A program made the position numbers and the translations under genes. A stretch of 64,000 bases of DNA from Oscheius sp. JU75 (Eukaryota; Nematoda; Chromadorea; Rhabditida; Rhabditidae), in assembly GCA_037178855.1 (NCBI GenBank), contig JASJZC010000006.1:2480001-2544000 (forward strand), written 5' to 3'. The notes under the pieces were generated by a model. That model was given only the letters and a program-made list of their open reading frames with translations, was not told the origin of the DNA and did not search any database. Positions 1-11,330 of the stretch are shown one piece after another (the first letter of the stretch is position 1; every line of letters starts with the position of its first letter).

Positions 1-102
1 TGAGTGAGCTACACGAGGTGCTATATCAACAGCTCGGTCATTGTTGCAAACAAGACAAAGGACATGTTTACAAAAAGCGAAAAGACTTATATGCCAACCC
101 AA
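1..102 (-). mobile_element. mariner-type element, terminal part
   Basis: The outer 42 bases (61-102) match, in reverse orientation, the terminal sequence at 55801-55842 and resemble the end at 10695. All three carry the TTGGGTTGGC and CTTTTCGC blocks typical of mariner ends and abut a TA dinucleotide. The element runs off the left edge, so its transposase cannot be judged; the 60 bases inside the end show stops in the expected frame, suggesting decay. It sits inside the env region of the neighbouring BEL element, so it inserted later than that element. Confidence 0.7.
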
Positions 103-1060
103 TAGTTCCGCTATAGAACTGTTTGATGCAATAGTTCGACACATTTTTGCCGCTAGGCAAGATCCTGACAATCCCGGACACATTTGGATAGTCATTTCTC
201 TAGCTTCTCTGTTTTCTGTATAGAAAAGAGATTCTTTGGTGCAAACCAGGTCAAGAGATTTAAAGGTCAGTTTCATTTGTGAGGTGATTTCTTCTTGGTT
301 TTTGATCTGGATACATGATTCTGGTCTTACTGAATTTAAATTCAAAACCAGGGTCTCGTAGTTGTGACAGTTGGTTCTGTTTTCATCACATTTCGAAATG
401 GTTGCTTGAGTTATTTGTGTGTCCTGACAGGCTAAAGTCAAACTAATGCACATTACAATAGCCATCAATTTGAGCATAGATTTTGGCTTGGTTTAGCCCA
501 TCCTTTACTGCCTGTGGTTCTGATTTCCAGTAAAGGGTAATTGCCATCGTCGTCTTTTTTCTTACGGTCTTGACACTTTTGTAATACGGCTATGATGCAA
601 TCTAGCGGGTGGAGACAAGCAAATATAGCTGCTCTGACCAATTGCCTTGCACATTTGAACAAGCAGACAATTGTTACGGTTAGAGAGAAAAGTATAGAGC
701 ACACAATCGCTATTGCTCCTCTAGGCATGCAATCTACATTTCCAAGTGTGTCTAAGCACCATGTACAGGTGATAGCAAGACAAATATCGGTAGCGGGACA
801 GAATGCGGTGGTTGTGTTTTTGGTCACACCGTCAAACTGTTTTCCGTAAACTCTGTAGTCTCTCATGGTTGTCTCAAGGTTAAACTTGAAGGTAGCATTT
901 TCCTGAGGGTCATCCAGCACGAAACATTCTGTCTCGTCGCAAATCTGGATTTGAGATTCTGGTCTAATGTCAGTAACAAATACTCATCCAGAAATGCAAT
1001 GAGTTTTTAGTCCGTTGCTGCTCATGACATAGGTCAAGATTGTCAAAGCAAACAGTACCT
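103..1060 (-). pseudogene. env-like glycoprotein of the BEL element (phlebovirus Gn/Gc type), broken
   Basis: After a hydrophobic signal-like segment at the end of the pol frame (about 990-1060) the minus strand encodes cysteine-rich extracellular segments, then one strong membrane helix (about 640-700) followed by a basic, lysine-rich cytoplasmic stretch with a stop at 465. A second cysteine-rich segment with its own signal-like start lies at about 103-480. Cysteine pattern and position suggest the phlebovirus-like glycoproteins known from nematode BEL elements. The reading frame is interrupted, pieces of the usual length are missing, and the mariner end cuts the remainder, so no working envelope is expected. 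Confidence 0.6.
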
Positions 1061-2395
1061 TTTTTGGGTCAAACGAGGTCCAGCGAGGAGTCTTTTGGGT
1101 CCTGGTTTCAGACTCCGCAACTCTAGTGTTGAAGACATATCTCACGTTTTTCTTGGCCTTCCTGTCTTTAAATTCTCTCCTCGCCTGTTGTTTGTCACAT
1201 TCTTGTTGTGTGCCAGGATTATCCAGGTCGGGTCGGGTACTTACAACTGTCTCGTGATTATGGTTTATGGAGACAGGCTTGTCAGTATTAATCCTAGGTG
1301 TAAGAGGGATTTGTCTGATCTCGGGTGGTATGTCCCCTGGTTCGAGCTCCAACGGGATGAGGTGGCAAATGGCCCGTTCCAAATGTTTTCCGTTGGAACA
1401 ACTAACAGCGGCCGTTCTGACCACGCCGTCACTACTGGGAATCAGCTTGACAATACGTCCCATTTTGTATTGGTTTCAATCAAAACGATCATCGGTAATG
1501 AGAACAATTTCGTTGATCTCGGGTAGTTTTTTGGTATAACGGGTCTGTTTCATTCGAGCTCGGTGATGTGCTCTGAGCTCGAGTAGGTAATGGTGCAGCC
1601 AAGTTTTCCAAAGTTGTGTCAAATAAGCATTGGTAAGCTTGATCTGTTCCACAGCCCTCTGCCTAGTATTTAGGGCAGTAGGGTAATAATCGTCGCCAAT
1701 CGACGAGAGATCCTCGTCTCGGTTGTCAAGTGCTAGATTGACTCGTGGGACACAAAGTCGATTGGTCGAATTTGAAAAACTGAGTCATCATACTCATTAG
1801 ACATGTAGGTAATTGGCCTTTGGTTCATGTAGCCTTCAATTTCAGCTACTAAGGTCTCGAAGGTCTCAGAGTTAATAGCTTTGAAAACGTGGATTTTACG
1901 CAATGTTAGTTTTAGGATTTGCATTAATCGTTCCCAAAAACCTCCTCTAAAGGCTGCTCTGCTTGTCAGCACTTTCCACTTAATGTGATTGGTAGCTAGG
2001 AACTCCCTTACTCCCGGTATGGATGGTAGGTCAGAGTTGGTCTCTGACTTTCCTTCAGCTGTGAGGATGTCTTTAGCCAGCATAAATGTAGTGGCTCGAT
2101 CACTGAGAATAGTTTCACAACGACCTCTTCTCGCACAAAATCGGCGTAATGCATTAATGAATGTTTCGGTTGTTAAGTCGTTCACAACAGCCAGATGAGT
2201 CATACGAGTTGCACAACAGGTCATTAAAGCTATCCATTTTTTGTGAATAACTTTTTGGTCGTTGATATAGTCGGTGATTGTGAAAAATCCATAAAAAATA
2301 TAATCTATTTCGATATGTTGAAACGGATAACTGCATTCGGTTATTCGTTGTGTCGGTAGGTCTCCCATTTCAACTGGCCAAACCGACCTCGACAT
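1061..2395 (-). pseudogene. BEL integrase and pol C-terminal domain, damaged
   Basis: The open frame 1733-2395 is an integrase catalytic core: an Asp in IEIDYIF near residue 30, an Asp in LSDRATTF near residue 98 and a Glu in FRGGFWERL near residue 155 give a D,D,E set. The frame 984-1463 starts with a conserved pol C-terminal module (GRIVKLIPSSDGVVR and HLIPLEL), as in DUF5641, and runs on into the env signal segment. The upstream His/Cys zinc-binding part of the integrase is missing: the preceding frame shifts after RCRGRFGQ. Catalytic residues remain but the protein is not intact. Confidence 0.8.
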
Positions 2396-3501
2396 CGAAT
2401 GACTCCATTCGAGTCGCGAAACAGTCCAAGATTTCGATACTGCTTCTCGGACTCTTTTGTCAGGTCTTTTTGCATGTTCTTCAACAAAGCGGTCTCTGCT
2501 TCATCCATTTCTACAGCAGTCACAAGATTTCCTGTTTCATTTTTCAGCTCGGGGTAAAGTCTAAGAGCTATGTCGATCTTTAATTGGTTCCAGCTAGTTG
2601 CGTTATCAATGAGCTCTGTGAGGTCAATTGCCGGCTCTTCTGCCTTAGTAATAAGTGTCACAACAGCCGGTTCTGTTTCGGGAATCTCGATTGGCAAGTG
2701 AAAATCCGGAGAGGGTTTTTTCTCTACTGATGAATCGGTTAGGAATTGTGGTCCTTTCAACCAGTTATTGGCCTTTAATTCCTCAAATGACAAGCCTCTT
2801 GTTGAAGCGTCAGCGGAGTTTTCCGCAGTTTCTATATGGTGATAGGTCGAGCTGATTTTCTGTGATTGCCATTTCATGTTGGTTTCTTTAATCTCGTTGC
2901 ATCTGTTGCTCACAAAGGTATCTAATTTCTTGGTTGAGTGTAACCAATGAAGGGCAATCATGCTGTCACTATAAATGTTTACTCCCTTGATCTCTAGATC
3001 AATGTGTTCAAGAACAAAATCGGCTAGTCTGGTTCCAATAAGTAGTGCGGTGAGCTCCAGTCTGGGCATACTTATTCCTTTGTCATTTGTTAAGGTCTTT
3101 ACTGGTGTTAAACGAAATTTGGAAATGACAAGGTTACAGGTTTTCTTTCCATCAAGGTCTTCAACCAATAAGTAAACGCAACTTGAATAAGCTCGGGTTG
3201 ACGCGTCAACAAAAACTTCGAGTCTTGCACTTTTGGTTTTGTTAGCTTCGATTAGCATTCTGGGCACAACAATACTCACTTTGTCGATCTCCTTGACGAT
3301 GGCTTTCCACTCGGCTGCCTTCATGTCGTTCAACTGAGAATCCCAGTCCTGTTTGTCGATCCACAGTTGTTGGAGAAAGATTTTCATCTTGACTAGTAGA
3401 GGAGCAGCAAATCCCAAAGGGTCAAATGTTTTGTGCACGGTGTGCATCACCGTACGCTTGGTTATCTTCCCTTCAATTTCAAGGTTAATCTTGATTTTCA
3501 A
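2341..3501 (-). pseudogene. BEL pol, RNase H part
   Basis: The 386-codon frame begins with the post-RT connection (FDPLGFAAPLLVKMK) and carries a Pao-type RNase H: VFVDAS near residue 100, SMPRLELTALL near 145 and YSDSMIALHW near 175, followed by the STRGLSFEEL segment. It is in the same frame as the reverse transcriptase at 3541-4740 and is separated from it only by a TAA at 3541-3543 and about 13 further sense codons. A single nonsense change therefore splits pol here. Confidence 0.85.
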
Positions 3502-3540
3502 AGTGTCTTTTTCCGGGTCCCAAGGAAAGCCTAGTATCTT

Positions 3541-4740
3541 TTATTCTTTATCGGTAGACATGTCATCAGGGTCAATGATTCTTTTACAAACTTTGCTGTT
3601 GGTCATGTACTTTCGGAATCGTAGCCCGAATTGAAGAAAGGTGGTTTTGCTCTTTTGATACATCTGTTGTAGTTCTTTTTCCGATCTGACACTGAATGCC
3701 AGATCGTCTACATACAGGTTCCTAACAATTTTAGTTCCAATAGGATCTCCTGTCTGTTCCATAAAGTATCGGACAGAGTATGACAATAGAAAGCTACTTG
3801 AGGAAACTCCGAACGGTATTCTGGTGAATCTCAATATCTTCCAGTTCCCATTCTCATCTGGTGGTAGATTAGGGTTTTTTAGCCATAAAAAGCGGACAGT
3901 GTCACGACTGTCTTCTCCTAATCCTATGCAATGGTATGCTGTGGCCACGTCGGAAAGCAATATGTATCTGTCTGTTCTTGCTCTCAGTAGGACACCCAGT
4001 AAATGAGATAATAATAATGGTCCCTGGTAAACAGCTTGGTTCAAGGAAATTTCTCCTTTCATATGAGAGGAAGCATCATACACTATTCTAACTTTGGTAG
4101 TGCTTGAGCTTTCTTTAAATACTGGTTGGTGTGGAATATAGTAGACTGGTTTGTTTTCTGGTACTGGTGTGCTAGTAACATCTTCCACAACTCCGTTTGC
4201 CAATTGGGTTTCAATCAGATCACAATAGGTGCTCCATAGCTTTTGGTCTTTGGATTTGCTATGAAAGAGTGATTTTAGTCTACACATGGCTAGGGGGTAA
4301 TTGTCACCGAGTTTAGATATGTTCTCTTTGAAAGGGAATTCAACAATTACCTTCCCGTCGATAATTTTGACGATCTTTTTGAAATGGTCCATTACTTTCT
4401 CATCTTCTTCTTTTTGGGTCACAGGGTCTTTTATTCCTATTGCCTCAAGTTCCCAGGTCTGGTTAAGGTCTTGAAATTCTACTTTGCCTGTCAAGGTGCG
4501 AACAGCTGTATTGAACACTCGAGTGTCTCTAGCTGTATTGGTTGCCGAGCCGGACAGAGTATAACCAAAAAGCGATGGTTTGGCAAATGTGCCGTTATTG
4601 AGACGGAAAGATGGCTGGTTTACCGTCGTTATCTCATCGTAGTAGTTTAGTCCTATGAGAATGTCTGGTTCAATTGTGTTTCCGGTTACTTGTTCAATGG
4701 AACTGGTTTCTTTGTGTCCACCGAAAGAGATAATGGTCAT
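3541..4740 (-). pseudogene. BEL pol, reverse transcriptase part
   Basis: The 399-codon frame opens with the region after the protease (IEPDILIGLNYY), followed by linker and RT palm motifs. LLSDVATAYHCIGL holds the first catalytic Asp, and NLYVDDLAF (YVDD) near residue 340 the catalytic pair. This fits Pao-type reverse transcriptase. It ends at a premature TAA; the same frame resumes into RNase H. The RT core itself looks complete, so the element may be fairly young despite several breaks. Confidence 0.88.
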
Positions 4741-4830
4741 GTTTTTTTCAATTTTTTTTCAATCCTTCTTTATAAAACTAGCTTGACTACAGCCGTCCAA
4801 AAGACCATACAATATCTCATTTGGTCTAGA
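4741..4830 (-). pseudogene. remnant of BEL aspartic protease
   Basis: Between gag and RT the minus strand still encodes LLDGCSQASFI-like residues (about 4766-4800), resembling the active-site stretch of the retropepsin-like domain of BEL elements, which is normally LLDSGSQ followed by FI. The usual D-S/T-G is altered to D-G-C, a stop follows within a few codons, and most of the domain is absent. I read this as a deletion and not as an alternative organisation. Confidence 0.5.
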
Positions 4831-6716
4831 CTACAATCTCAATGGTATTAGTTTCATTCTGGCCTGGTTTTCGGTGCTGGCAAATAGTTGGTTAACTGTG
4901 GTTCCCGACTCTACAGATGGTATTGGGTTATTTCTAGCCTCTATTGTAGTGAGATTGACTCGTCTACCTGATCCATTTGACCCACGTGAGCTTGATCGAT
5001 ACGGTTGCCGAGAGTCCCTCCTCGGCTGTCGACTCGCAGATCTTCTCCGCAGGTAACTTCGTCCACGTTGTTGCGAACTGTGTCTGTCTCTACTATAGCT
5101 CCTATCCCGCTTCTCGTAAGATCTGCGGTGAGCTGACCTTGAACGAGATTGAGACCGTCCATGGTGATGGTCACAATTTCGGGAAGAGCTCCGTCGTCTT
5201 TCCCGGTCTGAACCTCGATCCCTCGATCCGTCACGATCATAGATTCTGGCACGACTATAGCCTCTGTGTCTGCTAGCGGATCGATCCATCCTTTTGTCGT
5301 AATGGGTGGTACAAATGAGACTGTTATGCGGCTGTTGACAGTAGTCACAATTTTTCGCTTTACATCTGTTAGCCGTGTGGTTTGGGCTAAAACACTTGAA
5401 ACATAACATAAGGTATTGGATACGGTCTGCCTGAAAACTGTTTGTTCCACACTGGGTTCTATGGTTGTGTCTCCGTCTATTTCGAGCAAAATCTCATCTT
5501 CAAGAGATTTCAAATATTGTTCAATGGTATATTTGTTTCCGTTCTGGTATTCTTGGCGGTGAACTTCCTTTCTAATAGCGTGTGGGAATTTGCTTCCAAC
5601 TAGAGTTTTGAGACGGTTCGTGTCAATGGTTTCTCCGCTAATTTTTAGGCGCTGTAATAGAGCCTGCACTTGGTTCATGGTTGATCGGAGCGATCTCACG
5701 TCCATAGTAGCTCTCGGGACGCTGTCCAGAGACTGGTTCAACAGTGTGGTTCGGGTTCTCTGGTCTCCGTAGAGTTTTCCAAGTCTGGCTAGAGCTAATT
5801 GATAGTTTTCTGCTCTGAGTGGGTAAACAGTGATAGCCTGGTAGGCTTCGCCTTTTATCGCGCTCAGTAAATACGATAATTTCTCAATAGTGGAGAGACT
5901 AGGGTTTCTGTCGACTATTTCGGTAAAAACTTCCGCGAAGGTCTGGTAATCGCCAATGTTCCCATTGAAAGTGGGTACTTTTATTTCTTTATAGGATTGT
6001 GGTGTCACTGGTGTTGTAATTGGGTTACTGTAAGTGTTGATTCTTATCGGCTGCCCTAAACCATTATAAGCAATTTGGGGTTGGGCTTGGGGAGTCGCAT
6101 AACTAGTAAAAGGACTGCCAAAGTTATTGGCAGCTGGTGTCATCGGTTGGACAGGTGCAGGGTTTGGAGCCGAAACTTGTGGTTGAGTTTTGATACTACT
6201 ATGACTTGGTTGCTCAGTTTTTGGTTCAAACTGACGTGTGGACGACCTGTCGTCATCGGTCTCTCTTCTCTGAAAGTGTATGGCATCCATAACTACTTCC
6301 TTTTGACCGATCAATTCGATAAGTCTTTGTTCGAGAGTTTTAGTGGCTTCGTCGGCTCGTTCTAAGTAAAGTTCGATTTCATGCTCAGCTGTGTGCACTT
6401 CTATTTGGTCTATGATAAAGGTTGATTTTTCTACATTCTCTCCGCTCTCAAAGGAAAAAGCTAGGACGGTACCCTTTTCTTGGATCTCGGTCATTTTCTG
6501 TTTAGAGATCTCCAGTTGTTCAACAACTTTCTCAACTTTCTTAGTATTGCTGGTAATGTAAGCGTGTTGCTCTTCTAGGTTCTCGGGATAGTCCCATGGT
6601 GTTCGAAATTGGTCAGCCAATAGGATCTGGCTCTTCAAGCTTTTGACTAGTTTGGTTAAAAAGGTTTTTATGCCAGCCAAACTCCGGGTCTCAGCCGGAC
6701 TGAGAGGGCTTGCCAT
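4831..6716 (-). pseudogene. BEL gag with CCHC knuckle, frameshifted
   Basis: The frame from ATG 6716 encodes a helical N-terminus, a Q/P-rich linker and a gag core of the DUF1759 kind (KVPTFNGNIGDYQTFAEVF near residue 245, KLSYLLSAIKGEAY near 282). The zinc knuckle (CFKC, four residues, His, four residues, Cys) followed by an RS-rich tail lies in another frame at 4831-5409. Gag therefore shifts frame near 5410, just before the knuckle. A programmed shift cannot be excluded, but the other breaks in this copy favour mutation. Confidence 0.8.
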
Positions 6717-7639
6717 TGGCTAGCCCTTTCGTAAGGGAAGGATAAAAGATATAAGCGTCTATGCCAACTGCTTGGCGGTGCTGTGACTGCGGTATTTGCA
6801 CAGGCGGTTGCTCTCATGGGTGTGATATATTCGGTTATTTATTAGGATTTTCGTGATACTATTACACTAATTCCACGTCCACTACAAATCCAATACGATC
6901 CGCTGATTAATAGTATTCTGGACTATTGTCAGCCACAACATATGCCAAATCCCTACAACAGGCGATCATAGTTACAACGTGAAGATCAGCCTCTATGATA
7001 TCTTCGATTGTAGTAGTTACATCCTATCTCTTCCTGAGATAGCAGTCAATGGTTAGACACAAGCGAGTCGACTCATAATAAATCTGTCAGTTCAAGAAAC
7101 ACATTCTAGGGACAGATTGCCCAATTCGTAGGACTTCTTTACGGCGTCCTGTTGCCAGAAATCTGCTGTAGATCAGTTAGCACGCAGAACGAGGCAGTGT
7201 TTAACCTTTCATCCATTGTTTCGTGCAGTAAACACAACTCATTCTACGACCGCTCCCTACAACCTTACCTTTCAGGGCCTGTCTCCTGTACACGTGTTCA
7301 CAGGGCTCCTTTCTCTGGCCTACGGAGCCAGCCTACTCTATCAATTTTGGGCTAGGGATGGCTAATACACACAAAGCAAACAAGAAATAAAACAAGAAAA
7401 GGATGTAAAACAAAAAAAATTCGTATTGGTAGTAGTGTGGGCTATAGTGTCGCGCGTTGGTTCATTGAGAGATAAAAACGGTAATGGTTTAATGATTTGG
7501 TTTCTAGACTCTCGGGTGGTTGTGGTTATAGGTTATTTCCGTCGGTCGATGCACCATGTTCGTAGGGCAGACGGCTATTATAAGAAGATAGTCTATTGTG
7601 AGTTGAGAGTCTGTATGCGTCTATCCTACGATATATATA
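6717..7639 (-). other. leader and probable 5' LTR of the BEL element
   Basis: No coding frame is convincing here. On the minus strand an AATAAA lies at about 6837-6842, followed by about 120 bases to the gag ATG, as expected for the R/U5 end of an LTR and a short leader. Without the partner LTR in the window the ends cannot be set. The right edge may continue beyond 9445, because a DNA transposon interrupts the sequence at 7640. Confidence 0.4.
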
Positions 7640-7803
7640 TGTTGCAGTTCATATTGAACGGAACTAGTTTATATTGAACGTTCAATATAAACTAGTTCAT
7701 ATTGAACGGTTTCACTCGATTTTTTTTTTAGAAATTGAAGCAGCCAAGCGAGCGCGCGCGTTTTGTTAGTGTTTTTTTCTCACATTTCCCCGTTTTCCCC
7801 CTG
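7640..7803 (+). repeat. left terminal inverted repeat
   Basis: This arm begins TGTTGCAGTTC, contains copies of a unit built on TTCAATATGAACTAGTT (itself nearly palindromic), then the sequence AAGCGAGCGCGCGCGTTTTG and CACATTTCCCCGTTTT. All of these recur inverted in 9172-9445. Confidence 0.88.
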
Positions 7804-7868
7804 CAACTGTGGTTGTAAGTAGTGTTTATTGAGCAAATGACAATCACACAAGGAAAAGAGAAAGAAAG

Positions 7869-9117
7869 CTACTTGTTTTTACAAGCTGAATTGAATTTAT
7901 GACAACGGCTGTTGCATTGAACATTATGGGCCTTACAGGAGCAACGATTAGTGTCACATTTGCCATTGCAATTACAATGCTGGTGTCCTTGGCCTCCTGA
8001 AATGGAGTCTCGGGCAACTGCAGATCGGAACGACTGCAGTTCGATATCGGGCACGTCTGAAGCAGTAAGGAACGATTCTTGAAGTGGATCTAGTTGATTC
8101 CTGGCGTACCATTGTGTGAGACGTCCCTTGGACGTACCTAGCCTGAAATAATAACTAAATCCGCCATCATTTCAAGAGTTACCGATAGAATCCATCCTTC
8201 TGCTCGAGAACAACTGCCATTAGATTTCGAGCTCCTATTTTGGGTCGATCTACGTCGAGAATCGCCACCAATACGCTAACTCCAACATTTACGGTACCAA
8301 ATCTTAAGAAAATCTTTTTTATACGCGATGAAATTAAAACTGACTGCGTATTTGATGCTCGAAGCATTTTTTCGGCTTGTCGTTCGAGCGATTGGCTGGC
8401 TTCTTCCCTCTCCTTTTCAATTGCTCTCTGCTGCTCGATCCAGAATTTCTCGGCTTCTTCCTCTTCTTCAACGTACTCGTCTTCAACGTATTCTTCTTTC
8501 TCGTCAGCTGCAGCTTCTTCAATGGATTCGATTTGAAGAAAGTCTTCTAGCTTATCGTCGATTGGAACCTCCTGATTATAGGCTATGCTCAGAGTGTCGT
8601 TTGTGAGTCTATAATCATATCCTGACAGTTTGAAATGTAGGAGTAAAAAGTAAACTAACCAAACATAGCTTTATACGGTGTCCTCCCGATTCCTCGATGA
8701 TATCTAGTGTTTTTTACGAACTGAACGTAGTCCAACAGTTTAGCCCAGTGAGGAGTTTGTCGTCGCAGCATCTCAGCAAACATTATGTCCTCCACATCAC
8801 GGTTGCATCGTTCGACGGAGCCTTGGGATTGGCTGTGGCGGGGTTTTCCGTGTATGATCCTGCATCCTGGCCACAAGGCGATGAGTGATTCCAGAGTGCT
8901 ATTTGCAAATTCCCGCCCATTATCCGTTTGCAGTATTTCAGGGGGTCCTAATTATAACATTTTTAGTAAAATAGAAAAAATTCTCACCGAAAAGAGCGAA
9001 AATTGTGCTGACCTGTGCAGCTACTTCAGAAGCCGTTTTTGTCTTTAGCGCTCTCAGTATGACGTATTTGGTAAGATGGTCTTGGTAAACGGCGATGAAT
9101 TTCCATTCTCCGTCTGG
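7869..9117 (-). pseudogene. integrase-like transposase, N-terminally truncated
   Basis: Four exons join in frame: 9117-8988, 8947-8660, 8621-8183, 8142-7869. The first gives the integrase core with a candidate Asp in AVYQDHLTKYV, the second has TDNGREF and GSVERCN (second Asp and Glu). The third is an acidic coiled segment followed by ILDVDRPKIGARNLMAVVL, and the last has QWYARNQ and a tail rich in paired cysteines. This order matches KRBA2-like integrases carried by DNA transposons. The part normally N-terminal to the integrase core is missing: only about 50 bases separate the first acceptor from the TIR. All three candidate catalytic acids are kept, so this is an internally deleted copy. 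Confidence 0.78.
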
Positions 9118-9171
9118 CTGTCAAATTTTTATGGAGAGAAAATAACAAAGAAAGGATAAAAATTGTGTACA

Positions 9172-9445
9172 CAGGGAAAAACGGGGAAATGTGAGAAAAA
9201 AACACTAACAAAACGCGCGCTCGCTTGGCTGCTTCGATTTCTAAAAAAAAAATCGAGTGAAACCGTTCAATATGAACTAGTTCAAATTGAACGTTCAATA
9301 CAAACTAGTTCCGTTCAATATGAACTAGTTTATATTGAATGTTCAATATGAACTAGTTCCGTTCAATATGAACTAGTTTATATTGAACGTTCAATATGAA
9401 CTAGTTCCGTTCAATATAAACGGCCGTTCAATATGAACTGCAACA
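9172..9445 (-). repeat. right terminal inverted repeat with subterminal array
   Basis: This is the inverted counterpart of 7640-7803, longer by about 110 bases because the ACTAGT-containing unit is repeated more often (9264-9440). Such subterminal arrays are common transposase-binding sites in DNA transposons; that role is inferred here. Confidence 0.88.
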
Positions 9446-10694
9446 TATATATTTACCAAAACCAAACAAGAGCGAAGCGCATTTTTTAATTTCTGCTTAC
9501 AATCGATTCGATTAGAAGTTTGAGGAGAGAGAAGCACTCTGGCACAACCAGATAATAAGAGCCCAGATGACTGAATCTGTAAAGTACGGATCCATGAGCG
9601 TTGTTGGGTAGATTGTTCCTGAAAATATTAAAAAGTTTTCGTCTTAAAAAAAAGTAATATTGAGCTCCACTATTATTGATCTTAATTAGCCATGTAGTTT
9701 TCGATTAGTCAGTGGCGGGAAGTGAGGGAGAGACGAAGGTTCGGAGAGTTCCCTTGAACGGATTGTATTAGCTGATAGGTGAGAGACAAATAACTTGCCA
9801 CTATTTGGGTATGTATGAAGTAAGGGAAACACTTTGGGGGTTTATAGTACATACGTCAAAAGGAAAGAAATCCTGAGAGTAAAGCGGACATAAAGTGTTG
9901 GTCCCCTGACTATTCATGAAATGTTCTAAAAAATTTTCTGTTTGCTTTATCAAATCTTTGTTATCTAATGAACTGTTTGATCTGATTTTGTAGTATTTGG
10001 TTATTCGTCTCTATGGTATGCAAAATGGCGACAACATTTGGAGGACAGAGATTCGGATGAAGTGAGGACCAACTGCCTATAGAACTTTAAGGTCAGTTAA
10101 ACCAAACGAAATGGGTAGTTGCTCAAGACAACCACTGAAAGCTCGATTTTCAGCTGGTTTTTACGGTTTAATATTGTGAACTTGTAATCTAGCAGCTGCT
10201 CAAATGAGACTCATGGCTTCTTAGAGAATAGGCTTTGAGAGTTCCACGTGCTTTTCACATAGGTAAAAGACTAGTTGTTGGGTTGAGGAGGACAAGATTC
10301 ATAGGAATTGTGCCAGTGGAGGTCAATAGAAGTGTAGAGGGCGTAAGCTCTAATGGATAGGGCACTTTCTTTCTCTCTCATTCTACCCTATCATATTTTC
10401 TTTCGTCCTGTCCGTGTGTTTCCCTCTAAAGGAGCTACCGTAAGAGTAACAACGTTTTCCCAAAGAAGTAATCTACCCAACTGTCATTTATCACTGGTTC
10501 GCACAGCAGTCGTTGGCAGACGAGACTAACAAAAACAAAAGCCCTACATGTCCCAAATGCTGTATGAACAACGCCATGCCACCTTCTTGCTACTACATAT
10601 AGAGTCGTTAGTTACTAAATTGTTCTCTCAAATAAGTTCAATTTGCACGCAGGTGATGAATGTAGGCGTTTTGTGGACGAACTATTTGAAGCTA
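9446..10694. other. intergenic, no gene seen
   Basis: No open frame here resembles a known protein. A 32-base stretch at about 9943-9974 recurs inverted at about 11005-11036 beside the mariner remnant, so this may be old transposon flank. The TGTTTCA motif is absent. Confidence 0.4.
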
Positions 10695-11330
10695 TTGGGT
10701 TGGCAACAAAGTCTTTTCGCTTTTTCAAATGCAAAAGTTTATTGACTTTCAAACAACTTTTTCATTCGTTGTAATTATCATTATGATGTACCACGTCTGC
10801 CCATTTCACGGGTAGCTTACGGATGCCACCCTCGTAGAACACCTTGGATATGAAACCAGCTTGAGTGCGCCGTCGGAATAGAACTGTTGTCCTCCAATTT
10901 CGTTGTTGAGAGTCCGGAACAGATAATAGTCGGAAGGGACAAGGTCCGGGCTATATGGAGGATGGGGTAAAATCTCCCAACCCAGGTCGTGGATCTTGGA
11001 TCTTCATTAGATAACAAAGATTTGATAAAGCAAACGGAAGATTGTTGGGAACGTCAGAAGGGGTAGTCGATCTTCGTGAAGGGATCCAAAACACAATACT
11101 TTCTCTCAAGTTGAACACCATTTTATATTTGGACATTTTGGACAGATCGCCAGTGACCACGACAATGTTTCACCAGTTCTCTTATTTTACGTTGCATTGC
11201 CGATTTTGGTTCTAGTCGTCCATCGGCACTTGACAAGAGATTCCCTTCTAAACAACTTCCAAAAAAGGGGTTATTGTTCAGTGTGCTATGATTTTTACTT
11301 GCGCACTCATATTGATATATAAACAACTTG
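10695..11330 (-). mobile_element. mariner remnant with transposase C-terminus
   Basis: A mariner-type end (TTGGGTTGGCAACAAAGTC) starts next to a TA at 10693-10694. Inward, the minus strand encodes LGWEILPHPPYSPDLVPSDY, the signature that carries the third catalytic Asp of mariner transposases. After a frameshift it continues FYEGGIRKLPVKWADVV and ends NDNYNE. The upstream catalytic half cannot be read and the other end was not found, so the copy is dead. Confidence 0.85.

Larger units (their letters stand above)
103..7639 (-). mobile_element. BEL/Pao LTR retroelement, degenerate, with env
   Basis: On the minus strand the order is leader or LTR, gag, protease remnant, reverse transcriptase, RNase H, integrase, pol C-terminal domain and a glycoprotein-like env. 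This is the arrangement of nematode BEL elements that have picked up an envelope gene (Cer-type). Decay is clear: a gag frameshift near 5410, loss of most of the protease near 4740-4830, a single in-frame TAA at 3541-3543, and a deletion and frameshift at the start of the integrase near 2340-2400. The env end is interrupted by the mariner end at 102/103. The other LTR is outside the window, so the outer borders are estimates. Confidence 0.85.
7640..9445 (-). mobile_element. TIR transposon with KRBA2-type integrase
   Basis: Both ends start TGTTGCAGTTCATATTGAAC in inverted orientation (left from 7640, right ending 9445), and flanking AT-repeat sequence could include a short target duplication. 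The inverted arms continue inward for about 160 bases, ending in ACGGGGAAATGTGAG-like sequence on the right and its complement on the left. Between them a spliced integrase-type transposase is read on the minus strand. The arm on the right is longer because it holds more copies of a short AT-rich unit with an ACTAGT core. Confidence 0.85.

Noticed and set aside
1546-2539. TGTTTCA at 1546 and CTGTTTCA at 2533
   Set aside because: They lie in pol coding sequence of the BEL element at background density; no cluster around them. The hit at 11166 in the mariner remnant is treated the same way.
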